A stretch of 64,000 nucleotides of DNA from an uncultured Acidimicrobiaceae bacterium. Lineage in GTDB: Bacteria; Actinomycetota; Acidimicrobiia; Acidimicrobiales; UBA10347. Every line of letters starts with the position of its first letter. Position 1 is the first letter of the stretch. The translations under genes were made by a program, and so were the position numbers. This document shows, piece after piece, positions 9,342 through 18,730 of the stretch. Below the pieces are notes generated by a model that was not told where the DNA came from, searched no databases, and saw only the letters and a program-made list of their open reading frames with translations. Where the stretch lies: NCBI GenBank assembly GCA_905182135.1, contig CAJJAG010000006.1, positions 248,001 to 312,000 on the forward strand. Reading direction: 5' to 3'.

Positions 9342-9959
9342 TCAACTATTGGGACGCGGCCTTTGTGCCAATGCCTTTGCCGTAGCAGCGACGATTAACC
9401 GATGCTCTGTTGCATGAAGCCGCGTCGCGAAGTCCGCGAGACCATCACTCGGATGGAAAGGCACGACTTCGGTGAGAATCACCGGCCCTGCATCCACCCC
9501 GTCGTCGGGGACCCAATGCACCATCACACCTGATTCGTCAAGTTCACCGGCACGCCATGCCTCATAGGCCCGCTCGATCGATCCAATACCAGGGAACTCG
9601 CCCGGTTTCGCCGGATGCAGATTGATCATGGGGAAGGATGCGCCAACCTGGGCGCCCAGGATGCGCATCCAGCCGGCCATCACGACTAGATCAGGGTCAC
9701 ACGACGCGATCAGATCAATCAGCCGAGCATCAGCCAAGCGCCTGACTTCAAGATCCTTGCCGACATGTTCGATCACGTGGCAAGTGACTCCTGCTGCGTC
9801 AGCTCGATCAACAACGCCAGCATCGCTGCGGTTCGTAATTACAGCGACGACGCACGCATCAAGGTCGCCCGCCACACAGGCATCAATCAACGCCTGACAG
9901 TTGGTCCCACTGCCCGATGCCAACACGACGATCCGGCCGGGATTTCGGTCCGTTTCCAC
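9342..9959 (-). CDS. purN: phosphoribosylglycinamide formyltransferase
   Basis: Transfers a formyl group from 10-formyl-THF to GAR, step 3 of de novo purine synthesis. The 205-residue form starts at GTG 9957-9959, 10 nt after the purM stop and behind GGTGGG, and is preferred over an upstream ATG that would overlap purM. The phosphate loop ASGSGTN (residues 14-20), the catalytic N-x-H in INLHPAKPGEFPG and the aspartate in WVPDDGVDAGPVI are all present. It is the last gene of the minus-strand purine cluster. Identification is secure. Confidence 0.93.
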   Translation of the reverse strand: METDRNPGRIVVLASGSGTNCQALIDACVAGDLDACVVAVITNRSDAGVVDRADAAGVTCHVIEHVGKDLEVRRLADARLIDLIASCDPDLVVMAGWMRILGAQVGASFPMINLHPAKPGEFPGIGSIERAYEAWRAGELDESGVMVHWVPDDGVDAGPVILTEVVPFHPSDGLADFATRLHATEHRLIVAATAKALAQRPRPNS

Positions 9960-9969
9960 AATCCCACCG

Positions 9970-11001
9970 TTAGATGTTTGTGAGCGTGACGCGGTCGGTT
10001 GACCCGTCATAGGCGACAGTTTCGCCAATTACCCAGGTGGTCTCAGCGATCGCCGACTGTACTGCAGCGACACATTCGGGTGCCACGATCAGCACCATCC
10101 CGATGCCACAGTTGAAGATCTGATGGGCATCGTCGACCGCTAGGTCAGCACCCTGGATAAGCCAGTCGAACAACGGTGGCCTAGGCCACGCGCTGACGTC
10201 GACGGTTGCGCCGATGCCAGTGGGCAGCACCCGAGGAATGTTGTCTTGCATCCCGCCGCCGGTGATGTGTGCCATAGCCATCAGTAGGTCCTGCCGAATG
10301 ACATCGGCAAGTACGCCGTGGTAGCTGCGGTGGGTTGCGCACAACGCAGCGCCGATCGACTCGCCGTCGCCACCAGGTAGCGGGTCAGTCAATGGAGTGT
10401 CGCCTACAACCTGGCGCGCCAAGCTGTAGCCGTTGGTGTGCAAGCCACTACTAGCGACACCGACCAACACATAGCCAGCCTGGATGCCGGCCTTGGGCAG
10501 TAACTTCGATCGCGACACCGCACCGACCATGGTGCCGGCAATGTCAACAGAGCCTTCCGTGAACACACCTGGCATCTCGGCAGTCTCGCCACCCAGCAGG
10601 ATGCATTTCGATTCGCGACATGCCGCGGCCATACCCTCGACGATGCGGCCGACAATTTCGGGATCGAGACGCTGCGCTGCGACAGTGTCCAAGAAAAAGA
10701 GCGGAATCGCACCCTGAACCAGCACATCATTAATTCCATGATTAACAATGTCGCCACCGGCGCCTTCCCACAGGTCCATCGCAGCGCTGAGCTTGGTCTT
10801 GGTGCCTACACCGTCAGTACTTGCAACCATCAGCGGATCATGGATACCAGCAAGTGACGCCAGATCAAAGACACCTCCAAAGCCACCGATGCCCGACACG
10901 ACACGCTCGTCGTGCGTGCTTTTAACTGCATCCGAGATGCGTTCAATTGTTGCGGCCCCCGACGTTAACGAAACGCCGGCTGCCTCATATGCATCACTCA
11001 T
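9970..11001 (-). CDS. purM: phosphoribosylformylglycinamidine cyclo-ligase (AIR synthetase)
   Basis: Converts FGAM and ATP to AIR, step 5 of the purine pathway. The 343-residue length is typical. Family motifs seen are SGIGGFGGVFDL, the ATP-side DGVGTKTK, NHGINDVLVQGA, LLGGETAEMPG and the C-terminal HITGGGMQDNIPR. The ATG at 10999-11001 follows a strong GGAGG. It lies 40 bp downstream of purD and 10 bp upstream of purN, consistent with one transcript. Confidence 0.96.
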   Translation of the reverse strand: MSDAYEAAGVSLTSGAATIERISDAVKSTHDERVVSGIGGFGGVFDLASLAGIHDPLMVASTDGVGTKTKLSAAMDLWEGAGGDIVNHGINDVLVQGAIPLFFLDTVAAQRLDPEIVGRIVEGMAAACRESKCILLGGETAEMPGVFTEGSVDIAGTMVGAVSRSKLLPKAGIQAGYVLVGVASSGLHTNGYSLARQVVGDTPLTDPLPGGDGESIGAALCATHRSYHGVLADVIRQDLLMAMAHITGGGMQDNIPRVLPTGIGATVDVSAWPRPPLFDWLIQGADLAVDDAHQIFNCGIGMVLIVAPECVAAVQSAIAETTWVIGETVAYDGSTDRVTLTNI

Positions 11002-11041
11002 GCATGCCTCCAGGTGTGGCGCCCCCAGGGGACGTCACACT

Positions 11042-12334
11042 TCAGTTATCAATAGAAGTTGTTGATTTGCTCGACCGGATTGATGAGTGGCGCCAGCCAA
11101 TGTCTCCACGGGCAAACAGGCCGTTACCGGTGACCTGGTCAACCAATCGATAGGAGTTGGACAGCGCCGAGTCAAGGTCATCGCCCATCCCGGTTATGGC
11201 AAGCACCCGTCCGCCGTTGGAGACGAGACGGTCATCGTCGTCTCGTACCGCGCCGGCATAGAACGTGCAGACATCATCGCTGCGACCCAAGTCAGGAACG
11301 GCGATGCCTTTGACTGGGTCTGAGGGGTACCCCTGGGCGCAAATCACGACGGTGGCGGCCACGCCGGGCCGCATTGTGACGCTGATCTGGTCGAGTGTGC
11401 CGTTGGCGGCCGCGGCCATCAGTTCAAGACCACTGGACTGCAACATGGGCAGGATGACTTCGGCTTCGGGGTCGCCGAAACGACAGTTGTATTCGACCAA
11501 TTTGGGGCCAGTTGGAGTGAGCATAATGCCGGCAAAGAGCACCCCGACGTAGGGGGTGCCGGCAGCAGCCATACCAGCGACCGCTGGTTCAAGGAAAAGC
11601 GATGCAAGCTCAGCCTGGCGTGATGCATCGATGCCCGGCACAGGGCTGAAGGCGCCCATGCCACCGGTGTTCGGCCCGGTATCGCCTTCGCCAACGCGCT
11701 TGTGGTCCTGAGCAGTGGCGAGCGCTAGAACAGTCGACCCGTCACTCACGCCGAACAAACTGAGCTCTTCACCGGTCATCCGTTCTTCGAGCACGATGGT
11801 CGAGCCAGACACGCCGAGCTCTCTACCATCAATCATCGAGGTGATGGCCTGCACGGTTTCTTCACGATTTTCGGGAATGATCACGCCCTTACCAGCAGCG
11901 AGCCCGTCAGCCTTGACAACAACCTCGAACCGCTGCTCGTCGAACCAGGCGATGGCCTCAACGCTTGACGTGAACGTTTTCGATACAGGCGACGGGATGC
12001 CGCAGCTAGCAGCGAACGAGCGGGTAAAGGACTTAGATCCTTCGAGCTGGGCTGCAGCTTTCGACGGACCGAAACAGGAAATGTTGGCGTCCAAAAGTGC
12101 ATCGGCTAAGCCTGCTACCAACGGCGCCTCGGGACCCACCACAACGAGGTCGATTTGATTTGAGGCGCAGTACCCTACGACTGCGGCATTATCGGCCACA
12201 TCGAGCACAACGTTGTGCTCCTGGGTTCCGGCGTTGCCGGGCGCCACCGCAAGCGAGGTCAACCCATCGCTACGCAAGATCGCCTGGGCCAGAGCGTGCT
12301 CTCGCCCACCTGACCCAATCAACAGCACCTTCAT
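11042..12334 (-). CDS. purD: phosphoribosylamine-glycine ligase
   Basis: ATP-grasp enzyme that joins glycine to phosphoribosylamine, step 2 of purine synthesis. The 430 residues are full length: N-terminal MKVLLIGSGGREHALA, the pre-ATP-grasp GPEAPLVAGLAD, the ATP-grasp core with KADGLAAGKGV, and the metal site around EYNCRFGDPEAE. The C-terminal 20 residues are Ser/Arg/Thr-rich and unlike the family, which is harmless variation. About 110 bp separate it from purF, the widest gap in the cluster, so an extra promoter there is possible but none was recognised. Confidence 0.95.
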   Translation of the reverse strand: MKVLLIGSGGREHALAQAILRSDGLTSLAVAPGNAGTQEHNVVLDVADNAAVVGYCASNQIDLVVVGPEAPLVAGLADALLDANISCFGPSKAAAQLEGSKSFTRSFAASCGIPSPVSKTFTSSVEAIAWFDEQRFEVVVKADGLAAGKGVIIPENREETVQAITSMIDGRELGVSGSTIVLEERMTGEELSLFGVSDGSTVLALATAQDHKRVGEGDTGPNTGGMGAFSPVPGIDASRQAELASLFLEPAVAGMAAAGTPYVGVLFAGIMLTPTGPKLVEYNCRFGDPEAEVILPMLQSSGLELMAAAANGTLDQISVTMRPGVAATVVICAQGYPSDPVKGIAVPDLGRSDDVCTFYAGAVRDDDDRLVSNGGRVLAITGMGDDLDSALSNSYRLVDQVTGNGLFARGDIGWRHSSIRSSKSTTSIDN

Positions 12335-12443
12335 CGGTGCACCGCAGAATCCGCGCTACCTGCGGACGCTGGAAAAGCAGCGACCCGGGACCGTAGAGGC
12401 GGATAGCTCGCACAGGATGAGCGAAGCGAATCATGACTACCCA

Positions 12444-13877
12444 TTATGCGAGTGCGCCGTCAAAGCGCTTCTTGGCCGTGGTCGGTAGCTTGAGCTGGAC
12501 GGCAATTGGGTAGTCGCCTGTGAAGCACGCGTTGCAATAGCCGTCTTCGCGCTCGAGTGCTTCCATCATGGCCGGCACACTCAAGTACCCCAACGAGTCA
12601 GCACCGATGTGGGTAGCAATCTCATCGACACTCAAATGGTGAGCGATCAGCTCATCGTGGGTGCCCATGTCCACACCGAAGAAACACGGGTGCGCAATCG
12701 GCGGGCAGGTCACCCGCATATGAACCTCGAGCGCACCAGCCTCGCGAATCATCTTGATGAGTGGGCCGCTGGTGGTGCCACGCACGATCGAATCGTCGAC
12801 TACGACGACCCGCTTGCCTTCGATGTTCTCGCGCAGCGTGTTGAATTTAAGTGCCACACCCTGGCGACGAAGCTCGTCTGTCGGCTCGATGAACGTGCGA
12901 CCGATATAGCGATTCTTCACGAAGCCTTCGTTGTATGGAATGCCAGAATACGCCGAGTAACCAATGGCCGCCGGCATCGAGCTATCTGGAATTGGGATTA
13001 CAACGTCGGCTTCAACCGGGTGCTGGGCCGCAACCGCAGCACCGAAACGTTGACGAACCTGGTGCACCGACATGGAATCCCATATGGCATCGGGCCGACT
13101 AAAGTAGATTTGTTCGAACGTGCAACGTGCTTGTCGCTCCGCTGGCTCGACACCTTGGATGCTTCGTGCCATCTGGCCTTGCAGCACGACGATCTCGCCC
13201 GGTTCCAGTTCGCGAATACTGTCGCAACCTAGGGTGCGCAGGGCTCCGGTCTCAGACGCTAATGCATGACCCCCGCTAGGAAGACGGCCCATCGACAAAG
13301 GTCGGAAGCCCCATGGATCACGACAACCAATGACCTTGGTTCCGCTAAGCACAACCAGGCTGAACGCGCCCTTCCACTCGCCCATTACCTGCGACAGACG
13401 GTGCTCCCAGCTTTCACCTTCTGTTGCGGCAAGCATGAGAGCGAGCACTTCGGAATCGCTTGAACTCGACAGGCCCGCACCACGCTTTAACAAGCCTTCG
13501 CGTAAATGATCGGCGTTGACAAGGTTGCCATTATGGGCAAGGCCTAGGGGGCCGTGCATGGTCTCTACAACATAGGGCTGCACATTACGTTCAGAGTTAG
13601 CGCCAGTCGTGGAGTACCGCGTGTGGCCAATAGCTAAGCCGCCGACCAAAGGGTCAAGTGCGCCTGCGTCGAATACTTGCGACACAAGGCCCATATCTTT
13701 GTGCACTCGCACAGCCTGACCGTCGGCAACCGCTATTCCGGCAGCTTCTTGGCCACGGTGTTGCAACGCGTAGAGGCCGAAGAACGCGAGCTGGGCCGCA
13801 TCGTTACCAGGGGTCGAGATACCAATAACCCCGCACTCTTCTTTGGGCGAATCGAGTTCAGGATCGATGTAATTCAC
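12444..13877 (-). CDS. purF: amidophosphoribosyltransferase
   Basis: Catalyses the committed step of purine synthesis, PRPP plus glutamine to phosphoribosylamine. The N-terminal nucleophile is Cys15 (ECGVIGI) after a 14-residue propeptide, followed by ALQHRGQEAAGI of the glutaminase domain. The phosphoribosyltransferase loop is VVVVDDSIVRGTTSG. C-terminal cysteines (GYCNACF) hint at the iron-sulfur type seen in Bacillus PurF. Translation starts at GTG 13875-13877, whose bases overlap the purE stop (GTGA), a sign of coupling. At 477 residues it has normal length. Confidence 0.96.
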   Translation of the reverse strand: MNYIDPELDSPKEECGVIGISTPGNDAAQLAFFGLYALQHRGQEAAGIAVADGQAVRVHKDMGLVSQVFDAGALDPLVGGLAIGHTRYSTTGANSERNVQPYVVETMHGPLGLAHNGNLVNADHLREGLLKRGAGLSSSSDSEVLALMLAATEGESWEHRLSQVMGEWKGAFSLVVLSGTKVIGCRDPWGFRPLSMGRLPSGGHALASETGALRTLGCDSIRELEPGEIVVLQGQMARSIQGVEPAERQARCTFEQIYFSRPDAIWDSMSVHQVRQRFGAAVAAQHPVEADVVIPIPDSSMPAAIGYSAYSGIPYNEGFVKNRYIGRTFIEPTDELRRQGVALKFNTLRENIEGKRVVVVDDSIVRGTTSGPLIKMIREAGALEVHMRVTCPPIAHPCFFGVDMGTHDELIAHHLSVDEIATHIGADSLGYLSVPAMMEALEREDGYCNACFTGDYPIAVQLKLPTTAKKRFDGALA

Positions 13878-14356
13878 GATGGGTGACCGCGGTCGGCGTC
13901 GAGCACTTTTTGAGCTCGCGCCCGCTGATTGGCCTGGACAGCGATTCGGACGGCAGGATCGTTTAGACCCAAAATTTTGGCTGCCGATAGCGCAGCGTTT
14001 GCGGGCTCGAGAGTAACCATCGGGCCAACACCTGGCGGCGTGCGCATCGAGGACAACACGTCGAGTTGAGCGAACTCTTCGCTACGAGGAGGGCATGCGA
14101 TTACCGGCGAGGCCACGTTGGCATCAGACAGGCCGCTCAGAGCATCGCTCATGCCTGCGACGGTGATGAACACCGTCGGCGTGTCATCGTTGTCATAGAG
14201 GCGCAGGATCTCGAGCGCTTTCTCGGGCACTCGATGCGCCGACGCTATGCGGCGGATCGAGTCGACACCTAGGTCACCCAAGTACTTCTCGATCTTGTCA
14301 ACCCAAGGGTCGTCGCTGGGCGAACCAGCCAAGATCACAACTTTGCCGTTACTCAT
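13874..14356 (-). CDS. purE: class II PurE, AIR carboxylase (CO2-dependent)
   Basis: A 160-residue PurE-fold protein. SAHR (39-42) and the early GSPSDDP are the substrate-binding motifs. The middle reads PTVFITVAGMSDALSG (60-75) and SPVIACPP (83-90), which resemble the AIR carboxylase domain of animal PAICS rather than the AGGAAHLPG pattern of class I N5-CAIR mutase. Class II enzymes carboxylate AIR directly with CO2, so no PurK is needed, and none is present in this cluster. The start follows AGGAGC; the stop overlaps purF. The class call rests on remembered family patterns and is good but untested. Confidence 0.87.
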   Translation of the reverse strand: MSNGKVVILAGSPSDDPWVDKIEKYLGDLGVDSIRRIASAHRVPEKALEILRLYDNDDTPTVFITVAGMSDALSGLSDANVASPVIACPPRSEEFAQLDVLSSMRTPPGVGPMVTLEPANAALSAAKILGLNDPAVRIAVQANQRARAQKVLDADRGHPS

Positions 14357-14359
14357 GAA

Positions 14360-15124
14360 TTAGCTCCTGACCGCTGCAACTGCGGCGTTGAACATGGGTA
14401 GTGCTTGGCCGCCGGTTCGGCGACCACGAAGAATGTCTTGGCGAGACCAGATGTGGTTCTCGGGGTGTGGCATCAGCCCGAGAATCCGGCCAGTCGAATC
14501 AGTGATGCCGGCGACATCGCCCGCGGAACCATTCGGGTTCGCCGGATACGTCCCGTTAGCTAACTCGCCCGAAACTCCATCGAGATAGCGGAAGGCAACC
14601 CCGTTGCGCTGCTCGACGGCACCAAGGTTGGCGGCCACAAAACGGCCCTCGGCATGCGCCACGGGGCACCGGATTGGCTCGGTCAATTCAGAGAGCCAGA
14701 TCGAATCGTTGCCGGGTTCAGGGCGCAACGTGACCCAACGACACTCAAAGGTGCCCCGAGCGTTGCCAGTCAGAACGCCTGGGTTGTCGGCCTCGCCAGG
14801 AAGTAGCCCCGCCGAAACAATGGCTTGGAAACCGTTGCAAACGCCCAGTATCGGCATCTCGCTCTCGTGGGCTTCGCGAAGTTGATCGCCAAACCAGCCC
14901 ACAAGGTCGAGACCAAACAACCGGCCTGCACCAAGTGCGTCCCCATATGAAAAGCCACCAGGAATCGCCAAAATTTGAAAGTCAGCGAGCTTGGATTCGC
15001 CATGGCGCAGCGCTTCGAGCGGCATCCGGATTGCTTCGGCACCAGCGGCTTCGAACGCATCAGCCAAGTCGCCATCGCGATTAGTGCCCAGTGCCACCGG
15101 AATCAGTACCTTCGGCGCTCTCAT
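14360..15124 (-). CDS. purQ: phosphoribosylformylglycinamidine synthase, glutaminase subunit
   Basis: Class I glutamine amidotransferase that feeds ammonia to PurL. The triad is visible: Cys96 in GVCNGFQ and His220/Glu222 in MPHPENH. GGFSYGD near residues 56-62 is typical of PurQ. The ATG at 15122-15124 after AAGGGG is preferred over an upstream in-frame start that would intrude on purL. Length is 254 residues. The purE start lies 3 nt downstream. Confidence 0.93.
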   Translation of the reverse strand: MRAPKVLIPVALGTNRDGDLADAFEAAGAEAIRMPLEALRHGESKLADFQILAIPGGFSYGDALGAGRLFGLDLVGWFGDQLREAHESEMPILGVCNGFQAIVSAGLLPGEADNPGVLTGNARGTFECRWVTLRPEPGNDSIWLSELTEPIRCPVAHAEGRFVAANLGAVEQRNGVAFRYLDGVSGELANGTYPANPNGSAGDVAGITDSTGRILGLMPHPENHIWSRQDILRGRRTGGQALPMFNAAVAAVRS

Positions 15125-15200
15125 CGCAGCCCCTTCAGGCGTTTCTGACGATAGTCGGCTACTAAGCGCGCCCGAATCGTCAGGAACGTTGATTGCTGAA

Positions 15201-18047
15201 TCATGGTTGGGTCTTCCATGCTGTTTCGATCTCGTCAAGGGTGAGGATGATCCCACCGCTGTCTTCGATGTCGTCAGGCCCAAACCCAATGCGCACAGCG
15301 TCTCCAGCCGAGACATCGCCAACTCGCTTCGCTGACGGGACGAGTTCAACAAAACGATCCGCGTTTTGGGGTGTGACTTCGACCAGGTAACGGCCAGGGC
15401 CTTCGCCGAAGAGTGTCGCTTCGTCGGTTGCGAGTCTGAGTTCCAGACCTAGTCGACCAGCAAATGCCCATTCGCATGCAGCGACCGAGAGGCCGCCTTC
15501 GCTTGGGTCGTGTGCTGATGCAACCAGCCCTTCACCGATGGCTGCAGCCAGTTCGCGGTGACGTTCGATCGCCGATGGATCGGGCTGGGGCACTGCGCCG
15601 CCTCTAGCCTTACCCAGCACGAGGTCAAGATGGGACCCGCCAAGAGCACCTCGTTCAGGGCCAACCAGAAAGACATAATTTCCGGCGGCAACAACACCGG
15701 TAAGTGGAATATTTTCAGGTTGCTTGGCGATGCCAACAGCGGTGAGCACAAGGGTGGGCGCAACCGGGTCGGCGGACCCGTCGGGATGCACGAACACGTT
15801 GTACAAGCTGTCTTTGCCGCTAACGAACGGTGCGTTGAAGCTAAGAGCTGCGTCGTGGCAACCCTGGCAGGCAGCCACAAGCTGGCCAAGCGTGTCGGGG
15901 TTGTTCGGATTGCCAAAGGCAAAGTTGTCGAGCAGCGAAAGTTCGTCGGGGTCAGCGCCCGCGATTACGGCGTTACGTACAGCTTCGTCGACCACATGCC
16001 ATGCCATTGCGTACGCATCGTGGTCGCCCATCAGGGCATTAACGCCAATGCCAATCACCATTGCTCGGTCGCCGCTGGTGCCAGGCGGGATAGTCGCCGC
16101 TCCGTTCGCTGCACCGTCACCGTGCGGTCCGCCGAATGGCCGCACCATGGTGCCGCCCATGACCTCGTGGTCATAGGTGCGAATGGTGGCTTCCTTAGAA
16201 GCGATCGTTGGATGTGCCAACAAGGCAAGCGTGGCTGCCCGAGCATCGACAGAGTCGGCCGACCGCTGCATCGGTGCGACCGTTTGCAGGTTTGCCACCA
16301 GATGATGAAGCGGGCAGCCGTCGTGCAGGAAGGTGCAGTCGAGATCAACAATTGACTCGCCACCATGGCGTACGACGAGCCGTCCATCACCAGTGAATGT
16401 CCCGACAACTGACGAGTCAACGCCCCACCGGGCGGCCAGTTCAAGAATGGGGGTTGGGTCGGCAGCCGCGAGCACCATGCGTTCTTGAGCTTCGCTGAGC
16501 CAAATCTCCCAGCCCGCCAGGCCTTGGTATTTACGCGGCACCGAGTCGAGGTCGACGTCAGCGCCAAGTTCACTTGCCATCTCGCCGATCGAAGAACTCA
16601 ACCCGCCGGCACCGCAGTCAGTGATCGCTGTGTACAGCCCGGCGTCACGTGCTGCCATGACCACGTCGATCAGGCCCTTCTCGACAATCGGATCGCCGAT
16701 CTGCACTGAGCTGCCAGCCACATTGGCGGTTTCGGCCTGCATGGTCTGTGAAGAAAAGGTGGCGCCACCAACGCCATCGCGTCCGACGGCACCGCCGAGG
16801 ACCACGATTGAGTCACCGGGTCGCGGTTCGGTGGGGTGCGAACCGACGGGCAGAATGCCCACGCATCCAGCGAACACCAGTGGCGTCGTTGTATACGACG
16901 AGTCGTAAACGATGGCCCCACCGACGTTCGGAACGCCGATCTTGTTTCCGTAGTCTCCAACCCCCGCAATGACCCCATCCCGTACGCGCCGCGGATGCAG
17001 CACGCCATCGGGTAACGCAGCCGGGTCAAGATCTGGAGGGCCGAAACACAGAATGTCGATCACCGCGATCGGCTTGGCCGACACGCCGATGATGTCGCGG
17101 ACCACACCGCCAACACCCGTGTTGGCGCCACCGAACGGTTCGAGTGCCGAAGGATGGTTATGCGTCTCAGCCTTGAGTGCAATGTCAAAATCGTCGTCGA
17201 AGCGCACGAGCCCTGCGTTATCGACAAAGGCGCTGTGCACCCACGGCGCATCGATCGTGTTGGTGGCTGCACGCAGGTACTGATCCAACAAGCCGTTGAC
17301 ATGCAGGACTATCTCACCGGCTTCGTTCGTTACATCGATGGCTGCCCGGAACGTCTTATGAGCGCAGTGCTCGCTCCACGTCTGTGCGATCGTCTCGATT
17401 TCGGCGTCGGTTGGATTACGCCCCACTTCGGTGAAGTGGCTGCGCACCTGTTGCATCTCGATCAGATTCAGACCCAATCGACGGCCGTTCGCTATCGTCT
17501 GGAGTTCATCGTCAGATGCACCGACGACCGCCAATATTTCGGTCAGAGGCGTGACCGGTTGATCCTCGACAAAACCAGCAGCAAGTGAGTTGGCGCCGAT
17601 AGACCAGCGTTCGATGACCTCGTTGTGCAGGACCCGATAGGCGAGCGCCTCGATCTGGTCCGGCGTCAGCGCCGGTGATGCTTCAATGATCCAACGGCGC
17701 CCGATCGTGGCGGCATCGATTGGATGGTCGATCTGCGCACTCGCTCGAATGAGTTCAGCGCCCTCGCGATCAGTCACGCCAGGACGCAACCCAGTTTCGA
17801 TAACAAGCTCATTGTCGTGGGTTAGCTCGGCGGCTGGCTTGAACCAGCCGTTGACGGGATCGACGAGTAGCCGTGTGGCGATAGTGCCAACTTGGGCACC
17901 GTCAAGATCACCGCGCACATGGGCGACTCGGTACTCCGTTATTGCGTCGAGCGGGATACCAAAAGTCGCGGCAGTGAGGATGACCGGATCATCAGCGTTT
18001 GTCCGCCGATGGCCCGGCCCAATGGCCAGCGCCCATTCCAAGGTCAC
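15201..18047 (-). CDS. purL: phosphoribosylformylglycinamidine synthase, PurSL form
   Basis: Makes FGAM from FGAR, step 4 of purine synthesis. At 948 residues it is longer than Bacillus PurL (about 740) and shorter than the E. coli fusion (about 1295). Residues 1 to about 165 hold two PurS-like units (each a DP or GVTD strand region ending in a helix such as ALAYRVLHNEVIERW), so PurS seems fused in tandem. The catalytic part follows with TWSEHCAHKTF and the glycine-rich GANTGVGGVVRDI. There is no glutaminase domain; purQ supplies it. Translation begins at GTG 18045-18047 with no ribosome site but a -10 hexamer 6 nt upstream. Confidence 0.93.
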   Translation of the reverse strand: MTLEWALAIGPGHRRTNADDPVILTAATFGIPLDAITEYRVAHVRGDLDGAQVGTIATRLLVDPVNGWFKPAAELTHDNELVIETGLRPGVTDREGAELIRASAQIDHPIDAATIGRRWIIEASPALTPDQIEALAYRVLHNEVIERWSIGANSLAAGFVEDQPVTPLTEILAVVGASDDELQTIANGRRLGLNLIEMQQVRSHFTEVGRNPTDAEIETIAQTWSEHCAHKTFRAAIDVTNEAGEIVLHVNGLLDQYLRAATNTIDAPWVHSAFVDNAGLVRFDDDFDIALKAETHNHPSALEPFGGANTGVGGVVRDIIGVSAKPIAVIDILCFGPPDLDPAALPDGVLHPRRVRDGVIAGVGDYGNKIGVPNVGGAIVYDSSYTTTPLVFAGCVGILPVGSHPTEPRPGDSIVVLGGAVGRDGVGGATFSSQTMQAETANVAGSSVQIGDPIVEKGLIDVVMAARDAGLYTAITDCGAGGLSSSIGEMASELGADVDLDSVPRKYQGLAGWEIWLSEAQERMVLAAADPTPILELAARWGVDSSVVGTFTGDGRLVVRHGGESIVDLDCTFLHDGCPLHHLVANLQTVAPMQRSADSVDARAATLALLAHPTIASKEATIRTYDHEVMGGTMVRPFGGPHGDGAANGAATIPPGTSGDRAMVIGIGVNALMGDHDAYAMAWHVVDEAVRNAVIAGADPDELSLLDNFAFGNPNNPDTLGQLVAACQGCHDAALSFNAPFVSGKDSLYNVFVHPDGSADPVAPTLVLTAVGIAKQPENIPLTGVVAAGNYVFLVGPERGALGGSHLDLVLGKARGGAVPQPDPSAIERHRELAAAIGEGLVASAHDPSEGGLSVAACEWAFAGRLGLELRLATDEATLFGEGPGRYLVEVTPQNADRFVELVPSAKRVGDVSAGDAVRIGFGPDDIEDSGGIILTLDEIETAWKTQP

Positions 18048-18053
18048 AGAGAG

Positions 18054-18059
18054 ACTCTA
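18054..18059 (-). promoter_or_regulatory. -10 element for leaderless purSL transcript
   Basis: On the minus strand TAGAGT is followed by 6 nt (CTCTCT) and then the GTG start of purSL. This spacing would put transcription initiation at or next to the start codon, giving a leaderless mRNA for the whole purine cluster. No clear -35 box is visible. Confidence 0.5.
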
Positions 18060-18238
18060 CGGAACACAGCTCCGCAAGTGGGGACCATCCGAGAGCTATC
18101 TCATCAAATATACGACGCATGGCCTCACCTGTCGCACAAGCAACATTGACCCCACCATTTCAGGTGAGTTTCCCCATAAAGAACGGCCAAAACACAACAA
18201 GAATATTCCCGGTATTGGCTTCTACGATGATCGTGTCG

Positions 18239-18244
18239 TAGATT
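18239..18244 (+). promoter_or_regulatory. -10 element for leaderless Ddn-like gene
   Basis: TAGATT lies exactly 6 nt before the ATG at 18251, and no ribosome-binding sequence is present in between. It matches the TAGNNT-N6-start arrangement seen at several other genes in this window. Confidence 0.5.
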
Positions 18245-18250
18245 TAAAGT

Positions 18251-18700
18251 ATGGATTTTGATGGAGAATACGGCGCTTCGACCTGGGACTGGGTGGCGGA
18301 CCAAGTCGTCGCCTACGAAGCCTCTGGTGGCACAGAAGCGAACACACTGCGAGACACCGGGCTCCCGATCATTGTGATGACCACGATCGGACATAAGAGT
18401 GGGTTGGTCCGCAAGGTCCCTCTTATGCGTGTCGAACACGAGGGCTCCTATGCGCTGATCGCTTCAAAGGGGGGCGCTCCAGCCCACCCCGGCTGGTTTC
18501 ACAACCTGGAAGCCAACCCGACCGTGCTCGTGCAGGATGGCCCAGAACCGTGGGAAACCCAAGCACGCCTCGTTACTGGCAATGAGCGCACAACCTGGTT
18601 CCAACGCGGGATCGATGTGTTCCCCCCTTATGCCGAGTACCGCGAAAAGGCTGGCGACCGCGAGATCCCCGTCTTCATCGCTGACCCACCAGCGAACTAA
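18251..18700 (+). CDS. deazaflavin (F420)-dependent nitroreductase/quinone reductase family
   Basis: A 149-residue split beta-barrel protein of the Ddn family. The pattern LRDTGLPIIVMTTIGHKSG followed by RKVPLMRVEHEG and the stretch PAHPGWFHNLEANP is diagnostic. Members use reduced cofactor F420 to reduce quinones or nitro compounds near the membrane. It is divergent from purSL, sharing a 200 bp intergenic region, and starts leaderlessly. An SCO6745-like gene follows 30 bp downstream, suggesting co-transcription. The natural substrate is unknown. Confidence 0.88.
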   Translation: MDFDGEYGASTWDWVADQVVAYEASGGTEANTLRDTGLPIIVMTTIGHKSGLVRKVPLMRVEHEGSYALIASKGGAPAHPGWFHNLEANPTVLVQDGPEPWETQARLVTGNERTTWFQRGIDVFPPYAEYREKAGDREIPVFIADPPAN

Positions 18701-18730
18701 ACCCACCTCAACTCGGACAGAAGGAAACCT

